In this document: piece after piece, positions 47,499 to 58,937 of the stretch
Numbering within the stretch: position 1 is the stretch's first letter
Layout of the letters: each line of letters opens with the position of its first letter
From: Archangium violaceum
Lineage (GTDB): Bacteria > Myxococcota > Myxococcia > Myxococcales > Myxococcaceae
NCBI RefSeq assembly: GCF_016859125.1
Contig: NZ_CP069338.1
Location: forward strand, 12,031,501-12,095,500
DNA: 64,000 nucleotides
Direction of reading: 5' to 3'
The notes under the pieces: generated by a model
The model's input: the letters and a program-made list of their open reading frames with translations, nothing else
What the model was told of the DNA's origin: nothing
Database searches by the model: none
Program-made: the position numbers and the translations under genes

Positions 47499-47503
47499 AA
47501 ACT

Positions 47504-47537
47504 CCCTCTCCCACCGGGAGAGGGCTGGGGTGAGGGT
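47504..47537 (+). repeat. Dispersed palindromic repeat, copy 2
   Basis: CCCTCTCCC-ACC-GGGAGAGGG (47504-47524) then CTGGGGTGAGGGT, 5 bases after the stop of the flavoprotein gene. The module is the same as copies 1, 3 and 4. Confidence 0.8.
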
Positions 47538-47582
47538 AGCGCGAGCCACGGGTTGTCCCCGTGGTGACCGCGCGCCTCGCCC

Positions 47583-48275
47583 CTACTGCGCCCTGGCACC
47601 GAAGGACCGGAGCATGTCCTGGTAGTTGGTCATCAGCTCCTGCTCGCGGGAGAGGACGAGGTCCACGTTGGCGTCCCCGTGGACCTTCCGGACGGACACG
47701 AGCTTCTCCGTCTCCTGGACGCGCCGGCGCATGACCTCGATCTGCGGCGCCAGCTCCCGGGCCTGCTCGGGCTTGAGCTTCGCCTGCATGTCCTCGAGCT
47801 TCTTGAGCTCGCCGGCCAGGTCCAGCATGGTGGACATGTGCCGCTGGGTGATGACGTCCGTCACCAGCGCGCCGATGCGGTTGACGTCCTCCTCGGTGAG
47901 GCCGGCCTCGCGACGCGCCCTGGCCTCGGACTCGGCCTTGCTCTCGATGGCCTTCATGGACTCACTCAGGCTTGGTCCCTTGCCCGGCGTCTCCGTCCCG
48001 GCGGTCAGCCGGGCCTTCACGGCCTGGAGCTCCTTCGCCATGGCCGCGTAGGCCTCCAGGACCTTGTGCTGGTAGCCCACATAGGCGTCCAGCTTCGCCT
48101 GGGTGAGGACGTAGGGCTTGCTGTCATCGAAGTCCTCGGCGACCCCAGTCGGTGCCGCCTGCTCGCCCATGCCGGCCGCCACCCCGGTCTCCTCACGGGC
48201 GGGCGCGGGGGCCTCTTCCTTCTTGCAACCGGCCACCATCCCCGCGGCGAACAGCACCCACAGCAGCTTGCGCAT
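47583..48275 (-). CDS. Helical lipoprotein
   Basis: 230 residues from an ATG behind GGAGGAG. Lipobox MVAGC with Cys17, then KKEEAPAPA. The rest (~55-230) is almost entirely helical and charged (ELKKLEDMQAKLKPEQAREL, VMRRRVQETEKLV) with no conserved catalytic motif. It is likely an envelope lipoprotein; the outer membrane is plausible since no Asp follows the Cys. Function unknown. It converges with the flavoprotein gene and its repeat. Confidence 0.72.
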   Translation of the reverse strand: MRKLLWVLFAAGMVAGCKKEEAPAPAREETGVAAGMGEQAAPTGVAEDFDDSKPYVLTQAKLDAYVGYQHKVLEAYAAMAKELQAVKARLTAGTETPGKGPSLSESMKAIESKAESEARARREAGLTEEDVNRIGALVTDVITQRHMSTMLDLAGELKKLEDMQAKLKPEQARELAPQIEVMRRRVQETEKLVSVRKVHGDANVDLVLSREQELMTNYQDMLRSFGARAQ

Positions 48276-48438
48276 CCACACTCCTCCAGGGGTCCTCCCC
48301 GGTTGTCACAGGGGCGGAGTATACGTCCGCACACGTCTCCCCACGGACGGGATTGCATCCGCTCGGGGCGGAACGGGCCCTGGTTGCCTGCCCACCAGAG
48401 GGCGAGGCCGCCAGCAGCCAACATTCGCTGTATTACCT

Positions 48439-48466
48439 TTGACCAACCCGGTCGCGGTCGTGTACG
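48439..48466 (+). promoter_or_regulatory. Possible promoter of sixA-cyaY
   Basis: TTGACC (48439-48444) and, 16 bases on, TGTACG (48461-48466), about 33 bases before the sixA start. The -10 match is weak. Confidence 0.3.
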
Positions 48467-48498
48467 AACCGCGGTTCGTTCAGAGAGGTGGAGGCACC

Positions 48499-49011
48499 TT
48501 GAGGATCTTCCTGGTAAGGCACGGCGAGGCGGACGCGGAAGCCCCCGAGGGGCTCGGCGACGAGGCGCGCGCGCTCACTGCCAAGGCCCGAGCCAGCACG
48601 GCCGCACATTTCGCGTCGCTGGCGGAGCGTATCGGTTCTGTCTCGCTCGTTCTCGCGAGCCCGCTGGTGCGCACGGTACAGACGGCGCAGATGCTCTCCA
48701 CCATCCTCAAGCACGAGGGGACGCTGCGCGCGCACCGTTGCCTCCTGCCGGACATGCCGGTGGGAGCCGTGGCGCCCGTCATCGACGAGCACGCGGGTGA
48801 GAACATCGTGCTCGTGGGCCACCAGCCCTCCATGGGCGCCCTGGCCGCCCACCTGCTGGGCATGCAGTCCTTCCCCAAGCAGGTGAACCCGGGCACCGTC
48901 ATCGCCATCGAGCGTCCGGACTCCACCGAGCCCGGTGCCACGCCCGCTCCGGCGAAGCTGCTCTTCTTCGCGGCCCCCGGTCAGCAGGTGCTCGACGTCA
49001 TCCAGCCGTGA
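48499..49011 (+). CDS. sixA: SixA-like phosphohistidine phosphatase
   Basis: 170 residues. Histidine phosphatase superfamily: RHGEADAE with the catalytic His at residue 7, ASPLVRTVQTAQML with the second Arg, and VGHQPSMG with the second His. The ~160-residue length and these motifs fit SixA, which removes phosphate from phosphohistidine domains of signalling proteins. It begins with TTG at 48499 behind GAGGTGGAGG; no other start fits the conserved N-terminus. The stop overlaps the frataxin start region (TGATGATG). Confidence 0.85.
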   Translation: MRIFLVRHGEADAEAPEGLGDEARALTAKARASTAAHFASLAERIGSVSLVLASPLVRTVQTAQMLSTILKHEGTLRAHRCLLPDMPVGAVAPVIDEHAGENIVLVGHQPSMGALAAHLLGMQSFPKQVNPGTVIAIERPDSTEPGATPAPAKLLFFAAPGQQVLDVIQP

Positions 49012-49343
49012 TGATGGACGAAACCACCTACAACCAGCTCATCTCCGCGGCGTTCAAGCGAATCCTGGCCGCCGCGGATGCGCTCGATCCGGACGTGCTC
49101 GAGGCCGAGAGCACGGGTGACATGGTCACCCTCACCGCCGCCTCGCGCGAGAAGTGCATCATCAACACCCAGCGCGCCGTGCGGCAGATCTGGGTCGCCG
49201 GCCGCGGCCAGGGCATCCACTTCTCCTACGACTCCGCCAGTGGCTCCTGGAAGGACGACAAGGGCAAGGGGCTCGAGCTGTTCCGCTTCGTGGCCGACGT
49301 CGTCCGGGAGATTTCCGGCGAGGAGCTCGCGTACCCGGCGTGA
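49011..49343 (+). CDS. cyaY: Frataxin-like iron donor protein
   Basis: 110 residues, the normal CyaY length. The frataxin fold is recognised by an acidic first helix (AAADALDPDVLEAEST), the beta sheet GDMVTLTAASREKCIINTQR and the conserved VRQIWVAGRGQGIHFSYD with Trp and aromatic residues. Supplies or gates iron for Fe-S cluster assembly. GTG 49008, ATG 49011 and ATG 49014 are all possible starts; ATG 49011 overlaps the sixA stop by one base. A palindromic repeat follows. Confidence 0.85.
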   Translation: MMDETTYNQLISAAFKRILAAADALDPDVLEAESTGDMVTLTAASREKCIINTQRAVRQIWVAGRGQGIHFSYDSASGSWKDDKGKGLELFRFVADVVREISGEELAYPA

Positions 49344-49363
49344 GCCGCCGGGGACCGAGGTAG

Positions 49364-49397
49364 ACCCTCACCCCTGCCCTCTCCCAGTGGGAGAGGG
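49364..49397 (-). repeat. Dispersed palindromic repeat, copy 3 (reverse orientation)
   Basis: On the plus strand ACCCTCACCCCTG, then CCCTCTCCCAGTGGGAGAGGG. This is the inverse of copies 1, 2 and 4, so it points with the convergent gene at 49412. It lies between two gene ends. Confidence 0.8.
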
Positions 49398-49411
49398 AGA
49401 GGGACTCCAGG

Positions 49412-50350
49412 TCATTCCGAGACGGGCTCCGCGAGCACCGGACGGCCGCCTTCGACGCGGTCTCCACCCGCCGACTGCGCCCGCCGGAGCGAGTCTCCGG
49501 CCTCCTTCATGAGGCTGCCGAAGCTCACCTGCGCCTGCCCCTTGGCCGCCGACGGCTCGAAGACCGCCAGCCCCATCGACGCCGTCAGCCCCGGCACCGA
49601 CTCCACCTCCTTCACCCGCTGCCTCAACCGCTCCGCCACCACCACCGCCCCTTCGTAGGGCGTGTAGGGCAGGAAGACGATGAAGCGCCCCTCGGCGAAC
49701 GGTACCGCCACGTCGATGTCCCGCAGCGACTCGGTGAGCCGCCGGAGCACCTCCGCCAGGGCGGACGTGCGCTGCGCGGCCGGCAGGGGCGCGATGCGCT
49801 CCGCGTACCGGTCCGGCTCCAGCAACAGGTAGGCGATGGGGTAGCGGTAGCGACGGCTGCGCTTCACCTCCATGAAGAGCAGCCGCTTGAGGAACTCGAG
49901 ATCCGATCCGGAGGACGTCGGCTCGCGGCGCGGCCCCTGGTGCTGCATCAACTGCATCTCGGTCCGCACCACCGACACCGCCTCTCGGGCCTTCGCGAGC
50001 TGCATCATCAAGCTCACGCAGGACACCACGGTGGCCCGCTTCAGCGGACCCACCAGGCACGCCTCCGCACCGGCCGCCGACGAGCGCGTCTCCGGCTGCT
50101 CCTCTTCCGGCAGGTACAGCAGGAGCACCGGGATGCCCGGCGCCTCCTCCTTCACCTGCCGGCAGAGCCACTCGCCGTCGAAACTCTCCGTGACGGAAGC
50201 CAGCACCATCGCGGGCGCCAGCTCGCGCACGCGCTCCAGGGCCTCCCGCACGTCGGTTGCCAACGTCACTTCGTGACTGGCGCTCTCCAGGAACCGACGC
50301 AACGCCCCGGCGACCGAGGCGGAGGGCTCCGCGACGAGGATGAAGGCCAT
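49412..50350 (-). CDS. Receiver-like plus degenerate GGDEF protein
   Basis: 312 residues. An N-terminal receiver fold (ILVAEPSASVAGALRRFLES, MVLASVTES) lacks the phosphoacceptor Asp. A linker helix and a GGDEF-like domain (LFMEVKRSRRYRYPIAYLLL, AEVLRRLTESLRDIDVAVPF) follow, where the catalytic loop is AEGRF instead of GGDEF. It is a paralogue of 3466-4380 and should not make c-di-GMP. It overlaps none of the frr region but ends the frr-rpsB gene group on the same strand, starting one base after frr. Confidence 0.75.
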   Translation of the reverse strand: MAFILVAEPSASVAGALRRFLESASHEVTLATDVREALERVRELAPAMVLASVTESFDGEWLCRQVKEEAPGIPVLLLYLPEEEQPETRSSAAGAEACLVGPLKRATVVSCVSLMMQLAKAREAVSVVRTEMQLMQHQGPRREPTSSGSDLEFLKRLLFMEVKRSRRYRYPIAYLLLEPDRYAERIAPLPAAQRTSALAEVLRRLTESLRDIDVAVPFAEGRFIVFLPYTPYEGAVVVAERLRQRVKEVESVPGLTASMGLAVFEPSAAKGQAQVSFGSLMKEAGDSLRRAQSAGGDRVEGGRPVLAEPVSE

Positions 50351-50351
50351 C

Positions 50352-50906
50352 TCAGACCTCCATCACTTCCTTCTCCTTCTTGGAGATGATCTCGTCGACC
50401 TTCTTCACGCCGTCGTCCGTCTCCTTCTGCACCTTTTCCGTCAGGCGCTTGGAGTCGTCCTCGGTGATCTTCTTGTCCTTGAGCTGCGCCTTGATGGCCT
50501 CGTTGGCGTCGCGGCGGATGTTGCGGATGGCGACCTTGTGGTCCTCGCCCTTGGTCTTCACCTGCTTGGCGATCTCCTTGCGCCGCTCCTCGGTGAGCGG
50601 GGGGAAGGGCAGGCGGATAACCTCTCCGTCGTTCATCGGGTTGATGCCGAGGTTCGCCTCGCGAATGGCCTTCTCGATGTCCTTGAGGACCGTCCGCTCC
50701 CAGGGCTTGATGACGATGAGCCGGGGCTCGGGCGAGGTGATGTTGGCCACCCCGCTCAGCGGCGTGGGCGTGCCGTAGTAGTCCACCCGGATGCCGTCCA
50801 GGAGGTTGGGACTGGCCCGGCCGGTCCGCACCTTCGTCAGCTCCTTGCGAAGGTCATCGAGCGTCTTGTCGATACGGCCCTTCAGTTCGGTCACGACGTC
50901 TGCCAT
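50352..50906 (-). CDS. frr: Ribosome recycling factor
   Basis: 184 residues, standard length. The three-helix bundle and hinge are recognisable: TLDDLRKELTKVRTGRASPN, LLDGIRVDYYGTPTPLSGVA, ANLGINPMNDGEVIRLPFPP and LTEERRKEIAKQVKTKGEDH. It splits post-termination ribosomes with EF-G. It lies 34 bases after pyrH, the usual gene order rpsB-tsf-pyrH-frr. Confidence 0.97.
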   Translation of the reverse strand: MADVVTELKGRIDKTLDDLRKELTKVRTGRASPNLLDGIRVDYYGTPTPLSGVANITSPEPRLIVIKPWERTVLKDIEKAIREANLGINPMNDGEVIRLPFPPLTEERRKEIAKQVKTKGEDHKVAIRNIRRDANEAIKAQLKDKKITEDDSKRLTEKVQKETDDGVKKVDEIISKKEKEVMEV

Positions 50907-50940
50907 GTGCAGGTCTCCTTATGAAGCGTCCGTGCTTCTC

Positions 50941-51693
50941 TCAGGCCCAGGCCGTCTCGCCCACGCCCACCACCGTTCCAATCTCTCCCGCATCGCCAAG
51001 GATGGCCTTGTGGATGTTACCGCGCTGGGTGAGGTCGAAGACGATGATCGGCAGCTTGTTGTCCATGCAGAGCGAGATGGCCGTGGAGTCCATCACGTTC
51101 AGGTTCTGCTTGAGGACGTCCATGTACGTCAGCGTCCGGTAGCGGCGCGCCTCGGGGTCCTTCTTCGGGTCCGCGCTATAGATTCCGTCCACCTTGGTCG
51201 CCTTGAGGATGACCTCGGCGTTGATCTCCATGGCACGCAGGGAGGCGGCCGTGTCCGTGGTGAAGTACGGGTTGCCGGTGCCCGCCGCGAAGATGACGAT
51301 GCGGCCCTTCTCCAGGTGACGCACCGCGCGCCGGCGGATGTAGGGCTCGGCGATCTGCTCCATCTTGATGGCCGAGAGCACCCGGGTATGGCAGCCCTGC
51401 TTCTCCAGCGCGTCCTGCATCGCCATGGAGTTGATGCACGTGGCGAGCATGCCCATGTAGTCGGCGCTCGCGCGGTCCATGCCCTCGGTGGAGCCGGCCA
51501 CGCCGCGGAAGATGTTTCCGCCTCCAATGACCACGGCCAGCTCCACGCCCGCATCCGCCACTTCCTTCAACTCCGAGGCGATACGCGTCAGCGTGGGGGG
51601 ATGGATGCCGTATTTCCCCTCTCCCATCAGGGCTTCGCCCGACAGCTTGAGGAGGATGCGCTTGTACCGTAGGGGTGTGGCTGGAGCGGACAT
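50941..51693 (-). CDS. pyrH: UMP kinase
   Basis: 250 residues. Phosphorylates UMP to UDP with ATP. The amino-acid-kinase family motifs are present: [14 protein letters not shown] at the N-terminus, [31 protein letters not shown] and [17 protein letters not shown]. The length matches hexameric bacterial PyrH. It stands between tsf and frr; a hairpin in the 165-base gap to tsf could limit read-through. Confidence 0.97.
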   Translation of the reverse strand: MSAPATPLRYKRILLKLSGEALMGEGKYGIHPPTLTRIASELKEVADAGVELAVVIGGGNIFRGVAGSTEGMDRASADYMGMLATCINSMAMQDALEKQGCHTRVLSAIKMEQIAEPYIRRRAVRHLEKGRIVIFAAGTGNPYFTTDTAASLRAMEINAEVILKATKVDGIYSADPKKDPEARRYRTLTYMDVLKQNLNVMDSTAISLCMDNKLPIIVFDLTQRGNIHKAILGDAGEIGTVVGVGETAWA

Positions 51694-51792
51694 TGGTCCC
51701 GCTTCTATCCCTCGCCCCGGCGGCGATCAACGCCGGAGTGCCTGCGCCGTCCTCCAGTGGCCCCTCTCCTATCACCCGGGCCCCCAAACGGC

Positions 51793-51834
51793 GAGGGCCG
51801 CACACCCCCGGAATTTCCGGGACGCGCGGCCCTC
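51793..51834 (-). terminator. Hairpin between tsf and pyrH
   Basis: GAGGGCCGC (51793-51801) pairs with GCGGCCCTC (51826-51834), with an inner CCCGG/CCGGG stem around AATT. It lies 24 bases after the tsf stop in the direction of transcription. No U-run follows, so it may attenuate or protect mRNA ends rather than terminate. Confidence 0.45.
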
Positions 51835-51858
51835 CGAAGCGCATGAGGCGCGGGACGG

Positions 51859-52512
51859 CTAGGCCTGGCCCAGCGTCTTGGCCACCTCGGCGGCCAGGTC
51901 GTCCTTCTTCTTCTCGATGCCCTCGCCCACCTCGTAGCGGACGAAGCGGCGCACGGCGACCTTCTCGCCGATCTTCGCCGCGCGCTCGGTGATCATCTCA
52001 CCGACCTTCTTCTTGTCGTCCTTCACCCAGGGCTGGTCCACGAGGCACACCTGCTCGTAGTATTTCTCCACCTTGCCCACGAGGATCTTGTCCCACATGG
52101 CCTCGGGCTTGCCCTGCTGCTTGAGCAGCTCGCGCTGGATTTCCTTCTCCTTCTCCAGCTGCTCGGTGGGGACCTCCTCACGGCGGACGTACTTGGGGCT
52201 GGCCGCGGCGACCTGCATGGCCACGTCCTTCACCAGGTCCTGGAAGTCGGTGTTGCGGGCGACGAAGTCCGTCTCGCAGTTGACCTCCACGATGACGCCG
52301 ATGCGGCCACCGTGGACGTAGGTGCCGATGATGCCCTCGGCGGCCACGCGGCCTTCCTTGCTGCCGGCCTTGGCGATGCCCTTCTTGCGCAGCCACTCCT
52401 CGGCCTTGACGAAGTCACCACCGGACTCCGCGAGGGCCTTCTTGCAATCCATCATGCCCGCGCCGGTCTTCTCGCGGAGCTCCTTCACCATCGTGGCGCT
52501 GACCTCGGCCAT
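51859..52512 (-). CDS. tsf: Elongation factor Ts
   Basis: 217 residues. The N-terminal UBA-like domain and TDF-type motif are clear (MVKELREKTGAGMMDCKKAL, CETDFVARN). The protein is the short type without the full second subdomain of the E. coli form (283 residues), a length I expect in many bacteria including myxobacteria. It recycles EF-Tu-GDP. The ATG at 52512 begins the conserved N-terminus. If the SitA-like domain in this window acts on EF-Tu, this factor works on the same target; that is only a side remark. Confidence 0.96.
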   Translation of the reverse strand: MAEVSATMVKELREKTGAGMMDCKKALAESGGDFVKAEEWLRKKGIAKAGSKEGRVAAEGIIGTYVHGGRIGVIVEVNCETDFVARNTDFQDLVKDVAMQVAAASPKYVRREEVPTEQLEKEKEIQRELLKQQGKPEAMWDKILVGKVEKYYEQVCLVDQPWVKDDKKKVGEMITERAAKIGEKVAVRRFVRYEVGEGIEKKKDDLAAEVAKTLGQA

Positions 52513-52660
52513 GTTCGTCTCCCAGGGGCCCTCCCCCAGCGCCAGGCACCGGAAGGGGCGTTCAGGTTTGAAGGTACTGCGGGGTTGAAAACGAAAAGCC
52601 GGACGGCGACCATGCGCCGCCCGGCTGGACTTCACGCACTCCCGAGGGAGCGCGGCGGCA

Positions 52661-53629
52661 TTACTCGGCGGCGGTCTCCCCGCCCTCGCCGCCCTCGGAG
52701 CCCTCACCCGCGGCAGCGGCGGGAGCAGCGCCCTTCATCTCCACGAGAGGCCCGCGGCGGTCGCCGCCACGGTCACCACCCCGGCGATCACCCCGGTCCC
52801 CGCGGCGCGGCCCGCGGCGGTCGCCACGGTCATCGCGGTCGCGGCGATCGCCACGCTCCTCGCGCGCCTCGTCCTCGTCACGCTCGGCCGCCCCGCTGGC
52901 GCGGTAACGGGCCCCGCCCTCGATGCAGGACTCGGCGATCTTCGAGGTGAAGAGCTTGATGGAGCGGATGGCGTCGTCGTTGCCCGGAATGACGAAGTCG
53001 ATGCCGTCCGGGTCGCAGTTGGTGTCCACCACGCCGATGACGGGGATGCCGAGGCGGTTGGCCTCGTGCACCGCGATGTGCTCCTTCTTCGGGTCGATGA
53101 CGAAGATGCACTTGGGCAGCTTGGTCATCTCCTTCACGCCGCCCAGGTTCTTCTCCAGCTTCTCGCGCTCACGCTCGAGGGCCGCGACCTCCTTCTTCGG
53201 GAGGCGCTCGAAGGTGCCGTCCTCGGCCATCTTCTCCAGGGTCTTCAGGCGATCGATGCCCTGCTTGATCGTCTTGAAGTTGGTCAGCGTGCCACCGAGC
53301 CAGCGGCTGGTGACGAAGAACTGACCGGCGCGGCGCGCCTCCTCCTGGATGACGTCCTGGGCCTGCTTCTTGGTGCCGACGAAGAGCACCGAGCCGCCAC
53401 GGCCGGTGATGTCCGACACGAAGCGGAAGGCCGCGCGGGCCATGTTGACCGTCTTCTGCAGGTCGATGATGTAGATGCCGTTACGGGCGCCGAAGATGTA
53501 GGGCTTCATCTTCGGGTTCCAGCGCTTCGTCTGGTGGCCGAAGTGAACACCGGCCTCCAGGAGCTGCCGCATCGTGATGCCGCTGGCGGCGGCCATGGCC
53601 TGCTGCTGAGTCGTCTCTTGCGTTTCCAT
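52661..53629 (-). CDS. rpsB: 30S ribosomal protein S2 with long Arg/Asp/Gly-rich tail
   Basis: 322 residues. Residues ~18-245 are a complete S2 ([72 protein letters not shown]). A tail of ~75 residues follows, made of RGD/RRD/DRGG repeats and ending in an Ala/Glu/Gly stretch ([14 protein letters not shown]). The usual length is ~240, so the tail is an added disordered segment that may bind RNA. First gene of rpsB-tsf-pyrH-frr; secA is upstream on the same strand. Confidence 0.95.
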   Translation of the reverse strand: METQETTQQQAMAAASGITMRQLLEAGVHFGHQTKRWNPKMKPYIFGARNGIYIIDLQKTVNMARAAFRFVSDITGRGGSVLFVGTKKQAQDVIQEEARRAGQFFVTSRWLGGTLTNFKTIKQGIDRLKTLEKMAEDGTFERLPKKEVAALEREREKLEKNLGGVKEMTKLPKCIFVIDPKKEHIAVHEANRLGIPVIGVVDTNCDPDGIDFVIPGNDDAIRSIKLFTSKIAESCIEGGARYRASGAAERDEDEAREERGDRRDRDDRGDRRGPRRGDRGDRRGGDRGGDRRGPLVEMKGAAPAAAAGEGSEGGEGGETAAE

Positions 53630-53885
53630 CTCGGTTCTTCCTCCACGCCCGCTGGATTTCCGGCCGCTTGCCCCTCAAGGGAGGCACCGAGGACCGGCAC
53701 GGACGTGTGTGTAGTGGGGTTGACTGGAACAACGAACCCGCCATCGACCTGGGCCGACGACGGGCGCGCTTCTCTAACAAAACCCATGCCGGAGGCGCAA
53801 GCTTCGCGTCACCAGATGGGGGTTGGTGGACGGATGCCGGGCACCCGGGAGAGCTCACCGGGGCCCGGTCCACCGGGTGTGCCCG

Positions 53886-56735
<2,850 letters not shown>

Positions 56736-56908
56736 GCGATTCTGACTCTCTCGCCGGAGAATCCTCGAAGGAACGCGGCGAGTGAAGGGAAATCCCTGGA
56801 TTGTAGGTGGGATGTAGGAAGGAAACCACGGGTTTCCCCCGAGTCATTCCACTTGGTTGGCCGCCGCGCGAGCGGCAGGACAGAGTAAAGCGGAACCGAG
56901 GCCACGCA

Positions 56909-58072
56909 ATGCCCTCTCGTCGAAAAGAAGCCCATCGTCCAGTCAGGCGTCCTGCTCCCCGTCCGCAGAAGGGCACTACCTCTTCTCGGAGCGCGAAGCC
57001 ATCGCCTCCCCCGTTTCCCTCCATTCCGCCGCGGGTGAAACCACCCCCCATTCCGGCGGACACCCTCCCCGCACAACCCGGGCGGTGGCTGTGGACCTGC
57101 CGCGCCGGTTTCGAGCCGCACCTGTTCGAGGAGTTGGCATGGGCGGGGGCATCCCCCCGGATGCTCGGAGAGGTGCTCGTGGAGAGCGAGAAGCGCCCGG
57201 CGGAGCCCCCTGTCTTCGCCCGGACGGGCATCCGCGTGCTGGCCTCGTTCCCGACGGAACAGGCACCCGAGCAGCTGGCCGAGGCCATCGCCGCCCGGAC
57301 GGCCGAGGCCGCGCCTGCGGGCTCGCTCGTCCTACAGGCCTTCCTCCCGGACAGTCCGGCTGGCAACCGGCTGGCGGACGAGGCGGATGCCCTGCTGGAA
57401 GCAGTGCGCACGCGCCTGCCCGCCGACCGGCTGCTGGAGGAGACGTGGCGTGCCCGTGAGGCAGGCGCGATGCTCGTGGAGCTGTGCGTCGCCCCCGGGG
57501 TGGTGATGGTGGGCGCGGTGCCCGCGAGGGAGGCGCTATCGCTCGCTCCGGGTGGCCGCCAGCGGATGCGGCGCTCGGGAGATTCCCCCTCGCGCGCGGC
57601 GATGAAGCTGGAGGAGGCGCTGGTCAGCCTGCCCTTCGAACCGGGCCGGGGCGAGGTCTGCGTGGACCTCGGCGCGGCTCCGGGCGGCTGGACGCAGCGG
57701 CTGGTGGCGCGTGGGGCGCGGGTGATTGCCGTGGACCCGGCGAAACTGATGCCGGAGCTGGCCAGGCAACCGCGCGTGGAGCACGTGCAGGAGAGCGCCT
57801 TCTCCTACACGCCGGAGGAGCCGGCCGATTGGCTCTTCTGTGACATGGCCTGGCGTCCGCTCGAGGTGGCTCAGCTGTTGGCCAAGTGGGGCCGGCGCGG
57901 CTGGGCCACCCACATGGTGGCCAACATCAAGCTCCCCATGAAGGACAAGAACCCCATCCTCGTGCGGGTGCGTCACATCCTCACGCAGGACGGAGGCTGG
58001 CAGGGACTGACCATGCGTCAGCTCTACCATGACCGGGACGAGGTCACCGTCACCGCCCACCGGGGCCTGTAA
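56909..58072 (+). CDS. rlmM: RlmM-like 23S rRNA 2'-O-ribose methyltransferase
   Basis: 387 residues. N-terminal ~50 residues are a basic Pro/Arg-rich tail. A THUMP-like RNA-binding domain (~55-200) is followed by an RrmJ-type SAM domain: DLGAAPGGWTQRL at ~253, DPAKLMPEL, WLFCDMAWRP, and NIKLPMKDKNPILVRVRHIL with the catalytic Lys. It fits RlmM, which methylates C2498 of 23S rRNA. The ATG at 56909 is preferred; an upstream frame (56807) has no conserved sequence. A palindromic repeat follows the stop. Confidence 0.85.
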   Translation: MPSRRKEAHRPVRRPAPRPQKGTTSSRSAKPSPPPFPSIPPRVKPPPIPADTLPAQPGRWLWTCRAGFEPHLFEELAWAGASPRMLGEVLVESEKRPAEPPVFARTGIRVLASFPTEQAPEQLAEAIAARTAEAAPAGSLVLQAFLPDSPAGNRLADEADALLEAVRTRLPADRLLEETWRAREAGAMLVELCVAPGVVMVGAVPAREALSLAPGGRQRMRRSGDSPSRAAMKLEEALVSLPFEPGRGEVCVDLGAAPGGWTQRLVARGARVIAVDPAKLMPELARQPRVEHVQESAFSYTPEEPADWLFCDMAWRPLEVAQLLAKWGRRGWATHMVANIKLPMKDKNPILVRVRHILTQDGGWQGLTMRQLYHDRDEVTVTAHRGL

Positions 58073-58091
58073 GCCCGCCCTCGGTGTGAAT

Positions 58092-58127
58092 CCCCTCTCC
58101 CCCCTGGGAGAGGGCCAGGGTGAGGGT
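58092..58127 (+). repeat. Dispersed palindromic repeat, copy 4
   Basis: CCCCTCTCCC-CCC-TGGGAGAGGG (58092-58114) then CCAGGGTGAGGGT, 20 bases after the rlmM stop. Same module as copies 1-3. Confidence 0.8.
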
Positions 58128-58187
58128 CTACCCGCCCGCCATCACGGACCCCCTGCGCGGCTCCGCCGCCCGCGCTAAAGAGCGGCC

Positions 58188-58877
58188 ATGCCCTACGCCA
58201 TCGATGAAGCCATGGCCACCGCGCTGGTGACCCTTTACCCACGACTCGTGCAGCGCTCGCCCGAGCCCGTGAAGGTGGCGCTCCAACGCCTGCTCGACGA
58301 GGAACACGCGCGCCGAGGCGTGCCGGACGCAACGGGCGCGCTCAACCCGCTCGCCCTCACGCAGGGGACGCTGCTCAAGGAGGAGTTCGATCTCTCCACG
58401 CACGCGCACCACTCGGGCTGGACGGTGGGCGCGCTCATCGCGGACGTGAAGGGGATGATCCACTTCAATGCACGCCACGGCTTCCCCGTGGGGGACGCGA
58501 TGCTGCGCGGCGTGGTGGAGTCCCTGCGGGCCCGGTTCCCCGGGGCGAAGGTGGTGCGGCTGCAGGGAGACAACTTCGCCGCGTTGCTGGTGCCCACCTC
58601 GGGGCTCTCGGTGACGGAAGAGCTCCGTGCCTCCACCCGCTCCCGGCTCGTGGCGGACGCGCGAGCCGCGCTGCCCGAAGGCGCCGAGCCTCCGGACTTC
58701 ACGATCGCGCTGCTGGAGCTCACCATCGAGCAACCCACCCACTGGCAGGTGCTGGGACCCCTCGTGTGGGGCGAGCTCGAGCGCGCCTACACCCTGGAGC
58801 GGATGGGCACCGCCGGAGGCCTCCAGCGCCGACGACTGCAGCTCGGCGGCTTCGTGCCCGGCCGCTCCGAGCCCTGA
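58188..58877 (+). CDS. Degenerate GGDEF-fold protein
   Basis: 229 residues without a receiver or membrane helix. The core follows GGDEF: TGALNPLALTQGTLLKEEF, ALIADVKGMIHFNARHGFPV, GDAMLRGVVESLRARFPGAK, and then RLQGDNFAALLVP where RYGGDEF is expected. GG is replaced by QG and E by N, so cyclase activity is not expected; the ADVKGMIHFN segment keeps one metal-type Asp. It may bind GTP or act as an effector. Third degenerate GGDEF gene in this window. Convergent with the M23 peptidase gene. Confidence 0.66.
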   Translation: MPYAIDEAMATALVTLYPRLVQRSPEPVKVALQRLLDEEHARRGVPDATGALNPLALTQGTLLKEEFDLSTHAHHSGWTVGALIADVKGMIHFNARHGFPVGDAMLRGVVESLRARFPGAKVVRLQGDNFAALLVPTSGLSVTEELRASTRSRLVADARAALPEGAEPPDFTIALLELTIEQPTHWQVLGPLVWGELERAYTLERMGTAGGLQRRRLQLGGFVPGRSEP

Positions 58878-58937
58878 AAACGCGAAAGGGGTGAGGGCCA
58901 TCGACCCCCACCCCAGCGCTCTCGCGGAAGGTGTGTC

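Noticed and set aside
43356..47549. 1397-codon antisense frame opposite the flavoprotein
   Set aside because: High-GC shadow; the product is His/Arg/Leu/Val repeats, and the flavoprotein has full motifs and codon bias.
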